From positions 62,001-126,000 of the forward strand of contig NZ_AQUR01000097.1 in NCBI RefSeq assembly GCF_000372525.1: a DNA stretch of 64,000 bases. Direction: 5' to 3'. Below are positions 49,671 through 58,928 of this stretch, one piece after another; the stretch's first letter is position 1, and every line of letters starts with the position of its first letter. The notes beneath the pieces are model-generated. The model did no database searches, was not told the origin of the DNA, and saw only the letters and a program-made list of their open reading frames with translations. This stretch comes from Cupriavidus neocaledonicus (lineage in GTDB: Bacteria > Pseudomonadota > Gammaproteobacteria > Burkholderiales > Burkholderiaceae). The translations under genes and the position numbers were made by a program.

Positions 49671-51056
49671 ATGACTTCATCCGTACTCACCCGCTGGGAG
49701 CCCGAGAACGCGGCCTTCTGGCAAAGCGAGGGCGAGCGCATCGCCTACCGCAACCTGTGGATCTCGATCCCGGCGCTGATGCTGGCCTTCGTGGTCTGGA
49801 TGCTGTGGAGCGTGGTCGCGGTCAACCTCGACCGCGCCGGCTTCGAGTTCACCAAGAACCAGCTGTTCTGGCTGACCGCGCTGCCGGCGCTGTCGGGCGC
49901 CACGCTGCGCATCTTCTATTCGTTCCTGGTGCCGGTGTTCGGCGGGCGCCGCTTCACCGCGATCTCGACCGCGCTGCTGCTGATCCCCGCGCTGGGCATG
50001 GGCTTCGCGCTGCGCGACCCGTCCACCGGCTACCCCACGCTGCTGGTGCTGGCGCTGCTGTGCGGCCTGGGCGGCGCCAACTTCAGCTCGTCGATGGCCA
50101 ATATCAGCTTCTTCTTCCCCAAGGCGAAGAAGGGCCTCGCCACCGGGCTGAATGCCGGCATCGGCAACCTGGGCGTGTCGGTGGTGCAGTTCGTCACGCC
50201 GCTGGTGGTGTCGCTGGCGGTGTTCGGCGCGCTCGGCGGCGAGCCGCAGCAATACCAGGCCAACGGCGCCACGCACAATCTGTGGCTGCAGAACGCGGGC
50301 TTTATCTGGGTGCCGTTCATCGTGGTATCGGCGCTGGCCGCGTGGTTCGGCATGCATGACATCGCCGATGCGAAGGCCTCGTTCGCCGAGCAGGCCGTGA
50401 TCTTCAAGCGCAAGCACAACTGGCTGATGTGCTGGCTGTACGTGGGCACTTTCGGTTCGTTCATCGGCTTCTCGGCCGGGCTGGCGCTGCTGACCAAGTC
50501 GCAGTTCCCCGGCGTGAATCCCACCGCCTATGCCTTCCTGGGGCCGCTGGTCGGCGCGCTGACACGTCCCGTGGGCGGCTGGATCTCCGACAAGCTCGGC
50601 GGTGCGCGCGTTACGCTGTGGACCTTCATCGGCATGATCGCGGCGGTGTTCGCCGTGCTGGCGGCGCTGCCGCATGACGGCGCCGGCGGCAACTTCACCT
50701 GGTTCCTCGCTGCCTTCATCGCGCTGTTCGCGCTGACCGGCATCGGCAACGGCTCGACCTTCCGCATGATCCCGGTGATCTTCCTGACCGAGCGCCAGCG
50801 CGCCGCCAGGGGCAAGGGCGACGCCGCGCAACGCCAGGCGCTGCAGGATGCCGGCAAGGAATCCGCCGCGGTGCTGGGCTTCTCCGGCGCGATCGGCGCC
50901 TACGGCGGCTTCTTCATCCCCAAGAGCTTCGGCACCGCGCTGGAGCTGACCGGCGCGCCCGACGCCGCGCTGTATTGCTTCATCGCCTTCTATGTCAGCT
51001 GCGTGCTGGTGACGTGGTGGTGCTACGCGCGCCGCAACGCCCCCATGCCCTGCTGA
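49671..51056 (+). CDS. narK2: Nitrate/nitrite antiporter, NarK2 type
   Basis: 461 residues, 12 helices. LWISIPALMLAFVVWMLWSV, RIFYSFLVPVFGGRRFT, and GGANFSSSMANISFFFPKAKKG with GIGNLGVSVVQFVTPL carry the NNP signatures. The sequence diverges clearly from NarK1 and fits the NarK2 nitrate/nitrite exchanger class found beside it in denitrifiers, where NarK1 and NarK2 are often fused. Here they remain separate genes. Confidence 0.92.
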   Translation: MTSSVLTRWEPENAAFWQSEGERIAYRNLWISIPALMLAFVVWMLWSVVAVNLDRAGFEFTKNQLFWLTALPALSGATLRIFYSFLVPVFGGRRFTAISTALLLIPALGMGFALRDPSTGYPTLLVLALLCGLGGANFSSSMANISFFFPKAKKGLATGLNAGIGNLGVSVVQFVTPLVVSLAVFGALGGEPQQYQANGATHNLWLQNAGFIWVPFIVVSALAAWFGMHDIADAKASFAEQAVIFKRKHNWLMCWLYVGTFGSFIGFSAGLALLTKSQFPGVNPTAYAFLGPLVGALTRPVGGWISDKLGGARVTLWTFIGMIAAVFAVLAALPHDGAGGNFTWFLAAFIALFALTGIGNGSTFRMIPVIFLTERQRAARGKGDAAQRQALQDAGKESAAVLGFSGAIGAYGGFFIPKSFGTALELTGAPDAALYCFIAFYVSCVLVTWWCYARRNAPMPC

Positions 51057-51070
51057 ACCCCTTGCCGGCC

Positions 51071-51094
51071 GGACTAGTTCTTCGGAACTAGTCC
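51071..51094. promoter_or_regulatory. TTCG-capped hairpin between narK2 and narG
   Basis: GGACTAGTTC (51071-51080), TTCG, GAACTAGTCC (51085-51094): a perfect 10-bp stem with an ultra-stable tetraloop, inside a larger GGCCGG context. It sits 15 bases after the narK2 stop. No T tract follows, so it may be an RNA-processing or stability element, or a DNA operator. GAACTAGTCCC resembles the site near 48207, and ACCTCCCCCG follows at 51105-51114. Confidence 0.6.
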
Positions 51095-51243
51095 CGCGGC
51101 CGGCACCTCCCCCGATCGCCATCCGGCGGCTGTTCCACCAGCGAATTGGCTGCCGCCCCGCTCCCCCATAAGCTCAAGGTGTCCCTGCAAACGCTCCCGC
51201 AAGCCGCGGAGCGCCGCAGCAAAGCCTCGCGGAGAACAAGCAA

Positions 51244-54200
51244 ATGAGTCATTTCCTGGATCGACTGAAGTTCATGTCGCGCGTCAAGTCAACCTATGCG
51301 GACGGCCACGGCGAGGTGGTGAACGAAGACCGCAAGTGGGAAGACGGCTACCGCAGCCGCTGGCAGCACGACAAGATCGTGCGCTCCACCCACGGCGTGA
51401 ACTGCACCGGCTCCTGCTCCTGGAAGGTCTACGTCAAGAACGGCCTGATCACCTGGGAAACGCAGCAGACCGACTACCCGCGCACGCGCCCGGACCTGCC
51501 CAACCACGAGCCCCGCGGCTGTCCGCGCGGCGCGTCGTACAGCTGGTACGTCTACTCCGCGCAGCGCGTCAAGTACCCGATGATCCGCGGCCGCCTGATG
51601 GAGATGTGGCGCGAGGCCCGCAAGACCATGGATCCCATCGCCGCCTGGGAATCGATCAGCCAGGATCCGGAGAAGGCGGCGCGCTACAAGAGCGTGCGCG
51701 GCCAGGGCGGCTTCGTCCGTGCCGACTGGAACACCGCCACCGAGATGATCGCCGCGGCCAACGCCTTCACCGTGAAGACATTCGGCCCCGACCGCGTCAT
51801 CGGCTTCTCGCCGATCCCGGCGATGTCGATGGTGTCGTACGCCGCGGGCGCGCGCTACCTGAGCCTGCTCGGCGGCGCCTGCCTGTCGTTCTATGACTGG
51901 TACTGCGACCTGCCGCCGGCCAGCCCGCAGATCTGGGGCGAGCAGACCGACGTGCCCGAATCCGCCGACTGGTACAACTCCACCTACCTGATGGTGTGGG
52001 GCTCGAACGTGCCACAGACGCGCACGCCCGACGCCCACTTCTACACCGAGGTGCGCTACAAGGGCACCAAGACCGTCGCGGTCTCGTCCGACTTCGGCGA
52101 GATGGTCAAGTTCGGCGATATCTGGCTGGCGCCGAAGCAAGGCACCGATGCCGCGCTGGCAATGGCGATGGGCCACGTGGTGCTCAAGGAATTCCACGCC
52201 AGCGGCAAGTCCGCCTACTTCCGCGACTACGTGAAGCAGTACACCGACATGCCGATGCTGGTGCTGCTGCGCGAGCACGGCGGCACGCTGGTGCCCGACC
52301 ACTTCCTGCGTGCCTCGCACCTGGCCAACAACCTCGGCGAAGCCAACCATCCGGAATGGAAGACGCTGCTGGTCGACGACGCCACCGGCGAGATCGTCGC
52401 GCCCAACGGCTCGATCGGCTTCCGCTGGGGCGAGGCTGCGCACAACGACGGGGCAAAGGTGGGCCGCTGGAACCTGGAGATGAAGGACGGCGGCAGCGGC
52501 CGCGCGGTCGAGCCGCGCTTGTCGCTGCTCGGCCACGGCGACGAAGTGGTCGAGGTCGGCTTCCCCTATTTCGGCGGCGAACACGACGAACTGCTGCGCC
52601 GCCGCGTGCCGGCGCGCCGCCTCACGCTGGCCGACGGCAGCACCGCGCTGGTGGCGACCGTGTACGACCTCCAGATGGCCAACTACGGTGTCGACCAGGG
52701 CCTGGGCGGCCCCAACGTGGCGTCGTCGTATGAGGACGACGTGCCCTACACCCCTGCCTGGCAGGAGAAGCACACCTCCGTGCCGGCGCGCCTGGTGATA
52801 CAGGTGGCGCGCGAGTTCGCCGACAACGCCGACCGCACGCAGGGCAAGAGCATGGTGATCGTCGGTGCCGCGCTGAACCACTGGTACCACAACGACATGA
52901 TCTACCGCGGCATCATCAACCTGCTGATGATGTGCGGCTGCATCGGCAAGAGCGGCGGCGGCTGGGCCCACTATGTCGGCCAGGAAAAGCTGCGTCCGCA
53001 GTTCGGCTGGGCCCCGCTGGCATTCGGCCTGGACTGGTCGCGCCCGCCACGCCAGATGAACGGCACCTCGTTCTTCTACAACCACACCAGCCAGTGGCGC
53101 CACGAGAAGCTGGCCGTCGACGAGATCCTGTCGCCGACCGCCGACCGCAGGCGCTACGACGGCCTGTCGCTGCTCGACCTGAACGCGAAGTCCGAGCGCA
53201 TGGGCTGGCTGCCTTCGGCGCCGCAGCTCGGCACCAATCCGCTCGACGTGGTCGATGCGGCCGAGCAGGCCGGCAAGGATCCGGTGGCCTATACCGTCGA
53301 GCAACTGAAGTCGGGCGCGCTGCAATTCGCCTGCGACGATCCCGACAACCCGGCCAACTTCCCGCGCAACATGTTCGTGTGGCGCTCCAATATCCTGGGC
53401 AGCTCGGGCAAGGGCCATGAGTATTTCCTGAAGTACCTGCTCGGCACGCAGAACGCCGTGTTCGGCGACGAGAACGATGCGATCAGGCCGAGCGAAGTCA
53501 ACGTACGCCCGGCCGCCGAAGGCAAGCTCGACCTGCTGACCGTGCTGGACTTCCGCATGAGCACCACCTGCCTGTACGGCGACATCGTGCTGCCGACCGC
53601 CACCTGGTACGAGAAGGACGACCTCAACACGTCCGACATGCACCCCTTTATCCACCCGCTGTCCGAAGCCGTGCAGCCGCTGTGGGAAAGCAAGACCGAC
53701 TGGGAAATCTACAAGGCCATCGCGAAGAAGTTCAGCGAGATCGCCGGTCCCTACCTGGGCACGCGCAAGGACCTGGTCTGCACGCCCCTGCTGCACGACA
53801 CCCCCGGCGAACTGGGCCAGCCGTTCGAGCCCAGGGACTGGAAGGCCGGCGAGTGCGACCTGATCCCCGGCAAGACCGCGCCGTCGATGACGGTGGTCGA
53901 GCGCAACTACGCCGATATCTACAAGAAATTCACCTCGATCGGCCCGCTGCTCGACAAGCTCGGCAACGGCGGCAAGGGCATCAACTGGAACACCCAGCAC
54001 GAGGTGAACGAAATCGGCGAGCTCAGCCACACGGTGACGGAGCCCGGCGTGAGCCAGGGCCGCCCGAAGCTGGAGACCGCGATCGACGCCGCCGAGATGA
54101 TCCTGACCTTCGCCCCGGAAACCAACGGCCACGTCGCCGTCAAGGCATGGGAAGCGCTGTCGAAGATCACCGGCCGCGACCACACCCACCTGGCCGAAGG

Positions 54201-54981
54201 GCGCGAGCACGACAAGATCCGCTTTCGCGACGTGCAGGCGCAGCCGCGCAAGATCATCTCAGCGCCGACATGGTCGGGGCTGGAATCGGAAGAGGTCAGC
54301 TACAACGCCGGCTACACCAACGTGCACGAGCTGATCCCCTGGCGCACGCTGACCGGCCGCCAGCAGTTCTGGCAGGACCATCGCTGGATGCTGGACTTCG
54401 GCGAGGGCGCGTGCGTGTACAAGCCGGCCATCGACACCAAGACCGTGGCGCCGATGCTGGGCAGGAAGCCCAACGGCAACCCGGAGCTGGTGCTGAACTG
54501 GATCACGCCGCACCAGAAGTGGGGGATTCACTCCACCTACTCGGACAACCTGCGCATGCTGACGCTGTCGCGCGGCGGCCCGCACGTGTGGATCTCGGAA
54601 GCCGAGGCCAAGGCCAACGGCATCCGCGACAACGACTGGGTCGAGGTGTTCAACGTCAACGGCACGCTGACCGCTCGGGTGGTGGTGTCGCAGCGCGTGC
54701 CCAAGGGTATGTGCCTGATGTACCACGCCCAGGAAAAGATCGTGAACGTGCCGGGTGCCGAGACCAGCGGCATGCGCGGCGGCATCCATAACTCGGTCAC
54801 GCGCGCCGTGACCAAGCCCACGCACATGATCGGCGGGTACGCGCAGCTGGCCTACGGCTTCAACTACTACGGCACCGTGGGCAGCAACCGCGATGAGTTC
54901 GTGATCCTGCGCAAGATGAAGAAGGTCGACTGGCTGGAAGGGCCGCTGGTGGAAACCAACAAGGAAGGAGCAACGCAATGA
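51244..54981 (+). CDS. narG: Respiratory nitrate reductase, alpha subunit
   Basis: 1245 residues, cytoplasmic-facing bis-MGD molybdenum subunit that reduces nitrate to nitrite. FS0 ligands H50, C54, C58 and C93 (HGVNCTGSCSW and RGCPRG). Asp242 in ESADWYNS corresponds to the Mo-ligating Asp of E. coli NarG. Length equals E. coli NarG (1247). The N-terminus keeps only a remnant of a Tat-like signal, as usual. GGAG lies 9-12 bases before the ATG. Its last four bases overlap narH (ATGA). Confidence 0.97.
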   Translation: MSHFLDRLKFMSRVKSTYADGHGEVVNEDRKWEDGYRSRWQHDKIVRSTHGVNCTGSCSWKVYVKNGLITWETQQTDYPRTRPDLPNHEPRGCPRGASYSWYVYSAQRVKYPMIRGRLMEMWREARKTMDPIAAWESISQDPEKAARYKSVRGQGGFVRADWNTATEMIAAANAFTVKTFGPDRVIGFSPIPAMSMVSYAAGARYLSLLGGACLSFYDWYCDLPPASPQIWGEQTDVPESADWYNSTYLMVWGSNVPQTRTPDAHFYTEVRYKGTKTVAVSSDFGEMVKFGDIWLAPKQGTDAALAMAMGHVVLKEFHASGKSAYFRDYVKQYTDMPMLVLLREHGGTLVPDHFLRASHLANNLGEANHPEWKTLLVDDATGEIVAPNGSIGFRWGEAAHNDGAKVGRWNLEMKDGGSGRAVEPRLSLLGHGDEVVEVGFPYFGGEHDELLRRRVPARRLTLADGSTALVATVYDLQMANYGVDQGLGGPNVASSYEDDVPYTPAWQEKHTSVPARLVIQVAREFADNADRTQGKSMVIVGAALNHWYHNDMIYRGIINLLMMCGCIGKSGGGWAHYVGQEKLRPQFGWAPLAFGLDWSRPPRQMNGTSFFYNHTSQWRHEKLAVDEILSPTADRRRYDGLSLLDLNAKSERMGWLPSAPQLGTNPLDVVDAAEQAGKDPVAYTVEQLKSGALQFACDDPDNPANFPRNMFVWRSNILGSSGKGHEYFLKYLLGTQNAVFGDENDAIRPSEVNVRPAAEGKLDLLTVLDFRMSTTCLYGDIVLPTATWYEKDDLNTSDMHPFIHPLSEAVQPLWESKTDWEIYKAIAKKFSEIAGPYLGTRKDLVCTPLLHDTPGELGQPFEPRDWKAGECDLIPGKTAPSMTVVERNYADIYKKFTSIGPLLDKLGNGGKGINWNTQHEVNEIGELSHTVTEPGVSQGRPKLETAIDAAEMILTFAPETNGHVAVKAWEALSKITGRDHTHLAEGREHDKIRFRDVQAQPRKIISAPTWSGLESEEVSYNAGYTNVHELIPWRTLTGRQQFWQDHRWMLDFGEGACVYKPAIDTKTVAPMLGRKPNGNPELVLNWITPHQKWGIHSTYSDNLRMLTLSRGGPHVWISEAEAKANGIRDNDWVEVFNVNGTLTARVVVSQRVPKGMCLMYHAQEKIVNVPGAETSGMRGGIHNSVTRAVTKPTHMIGGYAQLAYGFNYYGTVGSNRDEFVILRKMKKVDWLEGPLVETNKEGATQ

Positions 54982-56528
54982 AGATCCGCGCCCAGGTGGC
55001 CATGGTACTGAACCTCGACAAGTGCATCGGCTGCCATACCTGCTCCGTGACCTGCAAGAACGTCTGGACCAGCCGCGACGGCGTCGAGTACGCGTGGTTC
55101 AACAACGTCGAGACCAAGCCCGGCATCGGCTATCCCAGGGAATGGGAAAACCAGGACAAGTGGCAGGGCGGCTGGAAGCGCAATGCCGACGGCACGCTGG
55201 AGCCGCGCCAGGGCGGCAAGCTGAAGATCCTGGCGAACTTGTTTGCCAATCCGAACCTGCCGGCGATCGACGAATACTACGAGCCCTTCACCTACGACTA
55301 TGAACACCTGCAGAAGGCGCCGCTTTCGCAGACGCCGCCGACCGCGCGCCCGGTCTCGGTGCTGACCGGCCGCAAGATGGAGAAGATCGAGTGGGGCCCG
55401 AACTGGGAGGACGACCTCGGCGGAGAGTTCAGCTCGCGCGGCCGCGACAAGCTCTTCGACGACGTGCAGAAGGAGATGTACTCGACCTTCGAGAACACCT
55501 TCATGATGTACCTGCCGCGCCTGTGCGAGCACTGCCTGAACCCGGCCTGCGTGGCCTCGTGCCCGTCGGGCTCGATCTACAAGCGCGAGGACGACGGCAT
55601 CGTGCTGGTCGACCAGGACAAGTGCCGCGGCTGGCGCATGTGCATCTCGGGCTGCCCGTACAAGAAGATCTATTTCAACTGGCAGAGCGGCAAGGCCGAG
55701 AAATGCCTGTTCTGCTATCCGCGCATCGAGGCTGGCCAGCCTACGGTCTGCTCCGAAACCTGCGTCGGCCGCATCCGCTACCTAGGCGTGATGCTGTACG
55801 ACGCCGACCGTATCGGGCAGGCCGCGTCGGTGGCCGACGAGCGCGACCTGTACCAGTCGCAGCTCGACGTGTTCCTCGATCCGCACGACCCCAAGGTACA
55901 GGCCGAAGCGCTGCGCCAGGGGATTCCGCAAGGCTGGCTCGATGCCGCGCGCAAGTCGCCGGTCTACAAGATGGCGTGCGAGTGGAAGATCGCGTTCCCG
56001 CTGCACCCGGAGTACCGCACGCTGCCGATGGTCTGGTACGTCCCGCCGCTGTCGCCGATCCAGTCGGCGGCCGAGGCCGGCCACATGGGCATGAACGGCA
56101 TCATCCCGGACGTCAAGAGCCTGCGCATCCCGGTCAAGTACCTGGCCAACCTGCTGACCGCGGGCGACGTGATGCCGGTGCTGTCGGCGCTGGACCGCAT
56201 GCTGGCGATGCGCGCCTACAAGCGCTCGCAGGTGGTCGACGGCGTGCAGGACCTCGATGTCCTGAAGCAGGTGGGCCTGACGCCCGCGCAAGTCGAGGAC
56301 ATGTACAAGACCATGGCCATCGCCAACTACGAAGACCGCTTCGTGATCCCGTCCTCGCACAAGGAAATGGTCGAGGACAGCTTCAACGACAAGGCCAGCT
56401 GCGGCTTCACGTTCGGCAACGGCTGCTCGGGCGGCACCTCGGATGGCGCGCTGTTCGGCAAGAAGCCGCAGGGCAGCGTGCATTTCGTCGACATGCCCCG
56501 GTCGCGCAAGAAGCCCGTGATGAGCTGA
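54978..56528 (+). CDS. narH: Respiratory nitrate reductase, beta subunit
   Basis: 516 residues, iron-sulfur subunit passing electrons from NarI to NarG. The four cluster motifs are visible: C16, C19, C22, C26 (CIGCHTCSVTC); CEHCLNPACVASCP; CRGWRMCISGCP, with the Trp that replaces a Cys and gives a [3Fe-4S] centre; and CLFCYPR with CSETC. This is the E. coli arrangement. The start overlaps narG. Confidence 0.97.
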   Translation: MKIRAQVAMVLNLDKCIGCHTCSVTCKNVWTSRDGVEYAWFNNVETKPGIGYPREWENQDKWQGGWKRNADGTLEPRQGGKLKILANLFANPNLPAIDEYYEPFTYDYEHLQKAPLSQTPPTARPVSVLTGRKMEKIEWGPNWEDDLGGEFSSRGRDKLFDDVQKEMYSTFENTFMMYLPRLCEHCLNPACVASCPSGSIYKREDDGIVLVDQDKCRGWRMCISGCPYKKIYFNWQSGKAEKCLFCYPRIEAGQPTVCSETCVGRIRYLGVMLYDADRIGQAASVADERDLYQSQLDVFLDPHDPKVQAEALRQGIPQGWLDAARKSPVYKMACEWKIAFPLHPEYRTLPMVWYVPPLSPIQSAAEAGHMGMNGIIPDVKSLRIPVKYLANLLTAGDVMPVLSALDRMLAMRAYKRSQVVDGVQDLDVLKQVGLTPAQVEDMYKTMAIANYEDRFVIPSSHKEMVEDSFNDKASCGFTFGNGCSGGTSDGALFGKKPQGSVHFVDMPRSRKKPVMS

Positions 56529-56555
56529 GCGCCCACGAACGAACCGGAGAACAAC

Positions 56556-57227
56556 ATGCCCCTCTATCCCATCCTCAGCGCGCTGCTCGGCTATCCCGAG
56601 CAGGAACTGCTCGACGCGCTGCCCGAGATCGATGCCGCACTGGCCGAATGGCCCCAGGCGCGCCGCCTGCTGGCGCCAGTGACCGGCATGCTGTGCGGCG
56701 AGACGCTGATCGGGCTGCAGGAAAACTATGTCGCCACCTTCGACCGCAACCCGTCGCACTCGCTGCACCTGTTCGAGCATGTGCACGGCGAAAGCCGCGA
56801 CCGCGGCCAGGCCATGGTCGACCTGATCGACGAATACCGGCGCGCGGGCTTCGAGCCCGTGGCGTCCGAACTGCCCGACTATGTGCCGCTGTTCCTGGAG
56901 TTCCTCGGCGCGCTTGCGGCGGACGGCAGCGAGGCACGCGCCGAACGGCTGCTGGGCGAAGCCATCCACGTGCTGGCCGCGATCGGCGACCGGCTCGCGC
57001 GCAACCAGAGCCCATACGCCAGCGTGTTCGCGGTGCTGCGCACGCTCACCGACGTGCAGCCGCAACCGCAGCAGGAGCCGCCGGTGCGGGACATGGACGA
57101 GGCGCTGGAAACCTTCGGTCCGGGCGCCGATGGCGTGGAGCCGCTGCTGGCGCCGCCGACCGGGCCGCAGGCGGTGAAGTTCTATCCGCGCGGCACGGCG
57201 CCGGCGCCTGTGCCGGTGCCTTGCTGA
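56556..57227 (+). CDS. narJ: Nitrate reductase molybdenum cofactor assembly chaperone
   Basis: 223 residues, all-helical TorD/NarJ fold. ILSALLGYPEQELLDALPEI at the start, ATFDRNPSHSLHLFEHVHGESRDRG (in parts) with the conserved DR..SLHLFEH motif. NarJ holds NarG during Mo-cofactor insertion and does not stay in the enzyme. GGAG precedes the ATG. The C-terminus is Pro-rich. A MITE-like element separates it from narI. Confidence 0.93.
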   Translation: MPLYPILSALLGYPEQELLDALPEIDAALAEWPQARRLLAPVTGMLCGETLIGLQENYVATFDRNPSHSLHLFEHVHGESRDRGQAMVDLIDEYRRAGFEPVASELPDYVPLFLEFLGALAADGSEARAERLLGEAIHVLAAIGDRLARNQSPYASVFAVLRTLTDVQPQPQQEPPVRDMDEALETFGPGADGVEPLLAPPTGPQAVKFYPRGTAPAPVPVPC

Positions 57228-57243
57228 AATGTTGGCCGACCTC

Positions 57244-57367
57244 CTGTTTTCTCCCCTCTCCCGCCTGCGGGAGAGGGGCGGGGGTGAGGGCGGGAGCTTC
57301 GACGAAGCGCCAGTGCTTAAACCACCCCTCACCCTACCCTCTCCCCTGAGGGGAGAGGGGAAAACAG
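57244..57367. repeat. MITE/REP-like element inserted between narJ and narI
   Basis: 124 bases bounded by inverted CTGTTTTC (57244-57251) and GAAAACAG (57360-57367). Inside are a perfect 12-bp hairpin CCCCTCTCCCGC/GCGGGAGAGGGG (57253-57264 with 57267-57278), the block GGGGTGAGGGCGGGAGCTTC with GACGAAG, and a second hairpin CCCTCTCCCC/GGGGAGAGGG (57337-57346 with 57350-57359). It shares its inner block with the element at 24.9 kb. It carries no gene. Transcription of narI must read through it. Confidence 0.8.
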
Positions 57368-57450
57368 TTGGCAGATCAAGACAGCAAAGCAAGCTCCACC
57401 GACGCAATCCAACACCCAGCCTTGCCGTCCACTTACCGAGCTAACACACC

Positions 57451-58134
57451 ATGGCTACCCTCCACCAATTCCTTTTCGGCATCTATCCGTACATCGCGCT
57501 TGCCATCTTCCTGTTCGGCAGCCTGGCCCGCTTCGAGCGCGAGCAGTACACGTGGAAGACCGACAGTTCGCAAGTGCTCTATCGCGGCAACCTGCGCATG
57601 GGCAACATCCTGTTCCACGTCGGCATCCTGGGCCTGTTCTTCGGGCACCTGGTGGGCCTGCTGACGCCCGTGGCGGTGTGGGACGCGCTGGGCGTCTCGC
57701 ACGGCTTCAAGCAAGGCGTGGCGATGGCCGCCGGCGGCGTGATGGGCACCATGTGCCTGGCCGGCCTGCTGATCCTGCTGCACCGCCGGCTGACCAACGC
57801 CCGCGTGTCCGCCGTGACCCGCACCGGCGACAAGGTGCTGCTGCTGTGGCTGCTGGTGACGCTGCTGCTGGGCCTGTCCACCATCTTTGAATCGGCCGGC
57901 CACATGGACGGCCACATGATGGTGCAACTGATGACCTGGGCGCAGCACCTCGTCACGCTGCGCGGCGACGCCGCCAGCTATATCGCCGACGCGCCGCTGC
58001 TGTTCAAGGCGCACCTGTTCATGGGCATGACCCTGTTCGTGATCTTCCCGTTCACGCGGCTGGTGCATGTGTGGAGCGGCTTTGCCTCGCTCGGCTACCT
58101 GGGCCGTGCCTGGCAGCTGGTGCGCAGCCGCTGA
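57451..58134 (+). CDS. narI: Respiratory nitrate reductase, gamma subunit (cytochrome b)
   Basis: 227 residues, five helices, quinol-oxidising membrane anchor with two haems b. Haem ligands H56 and H66 (HVGILGLFFGH) and H188 and H206 (HLFMGMTLF, RLVHVWSG) match the spacing of E. coli NarI (53, 66, 187, 205). The first helix LFGIYPYIALAIFLFGSLAR is canonical. Confidence 0.95.
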   Translation: MATLHQFLFGIYPYIALAIFLFGSLARFEREQYTWKTDSSQVLYRGNLRMGNILFHVGILGLFFGHLVGLLTPVAVWDALGVSHGFKQGVAMAAGGVMGTMCLAGLLILLHRRLTNARVSAVTRTGDKVLLLWLLVTLLLGLSTIFESAGHMDGHMMVQLMTWAQHLVTLRGDAASYIADAPLLFKAHLFMGMTLFVIFPFTRLVHVWSGFASLGYLGRAWQLVRSR

Positions 58135-58160
58135 ACGCTCAACCCGACAAGGAGAATCCG

Positions 58161-58913
58161 ATGCCTGTCACCGTCAATGGCGTGGAACTGCGCGACGCCG
58201 ATATCGAGCGCGAACTGGACCACCATCACGACGCCGCCAACCCGGCGCGGATGGCCACCATCTCGGCGATCCTGCGCCTGCTGTTGCGCAGTGAAGCCGA
58301 ACGCACCGGCCTGGACGCCGAGGCCATGGACGACGACGCGCTGGCGCGGGCGCTGCTGGCGCGCGAGGCCGCCACGCCCGACGCCGACGAAGCCAGCTGC
58401 CGACGCCACTACGACAACCACCCCGAGCGTTTCCGCGAAGGCGAATGGGTGGAAGCCGACCACATCCTGTTCCAGGTCACGCCGCGGGTGCCGCTGGACG
58501 CGTTGCGCGAGATCGCCGCGCAGACGCTGGCACTGGTGCGCGGCGATCCCGCGAGCTTTGCGCATCATGCCAGCGCGCTGTCCAACTGCCCCAGCGGCGC
58601 CAACGGCGGCCGGCTGGGCCGCGTGTTCCGCGGCGAGACCGCGCCGGAGTTCGAGCGCGCCCTGTTCGCGGCCCAGCACGACGGCGTGCTGCCGCAGCTG
58701 CTTGAAACCCGTTATGGCTTGCATATCGTGCGCATCCTCGAACGTTGCCCCGGCACGCGCCTGGCGTTCGAGGCGGTGCACGGCGAGATTGCGCGCGCCC
58801 TCAGCGAGGCGGCGCGCGACCGCGCCTGGAAGCAGTACGCCAGCCTGCTGATCGGCCGCGCGCGCATCGACGGCATCGAGCTCGAGGGCGCCGACAGCCC
58901 GCTGGTGCAGTAG
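58161..58913 (+). CDS. PpiC/parvulin-type peptidyl-prolyl isomerase (nar operon)
   Basis: 250 residues. The rotamase domain (about 95-215) has ADHILFQVTPRVPLDAL, FAHHASALSNCPSGANGGRLG and LETRYGLHIVRILER. The N-terminal helical part resembles NifM/SurA-type chaperone regions. No signal peptide, so cytosolic. Such genes commonly follow narI in betaproteobacteria and are thought to help nitrate reductase maturation. AAGGAG before the ATG; 26 bases after narI. Confidence 0.88.
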   Translation: MPVTVNGVELRDADIERELDHHHDAANPARMATISAILRLLLRSEAERTGLDAEAMDDDALARALLAREAATPDADEASCRRHYDNHPERFREGEWVEADHILFQVTPRVPLDALREIAAQTLALVRGDPASFAHHASALSNCPSGANGGRLGRVFRGETAPEFERALFAAQHDGVLPQLLETRYGLHIVRILERCPGTRLAFEAVHGEIARALSEAARDRAWKQYASLLIGRARIDGIELEGADSPLVQ

Positions 58914-58928
58914 CGAGCGGAGGCGGCC

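Noticed and set aside
51289-54210. A 973-codon minus-strand open frame opposite narG
   Set aside because: Same shadow pattern; NarG on the plus strand is unmistakable and full length.
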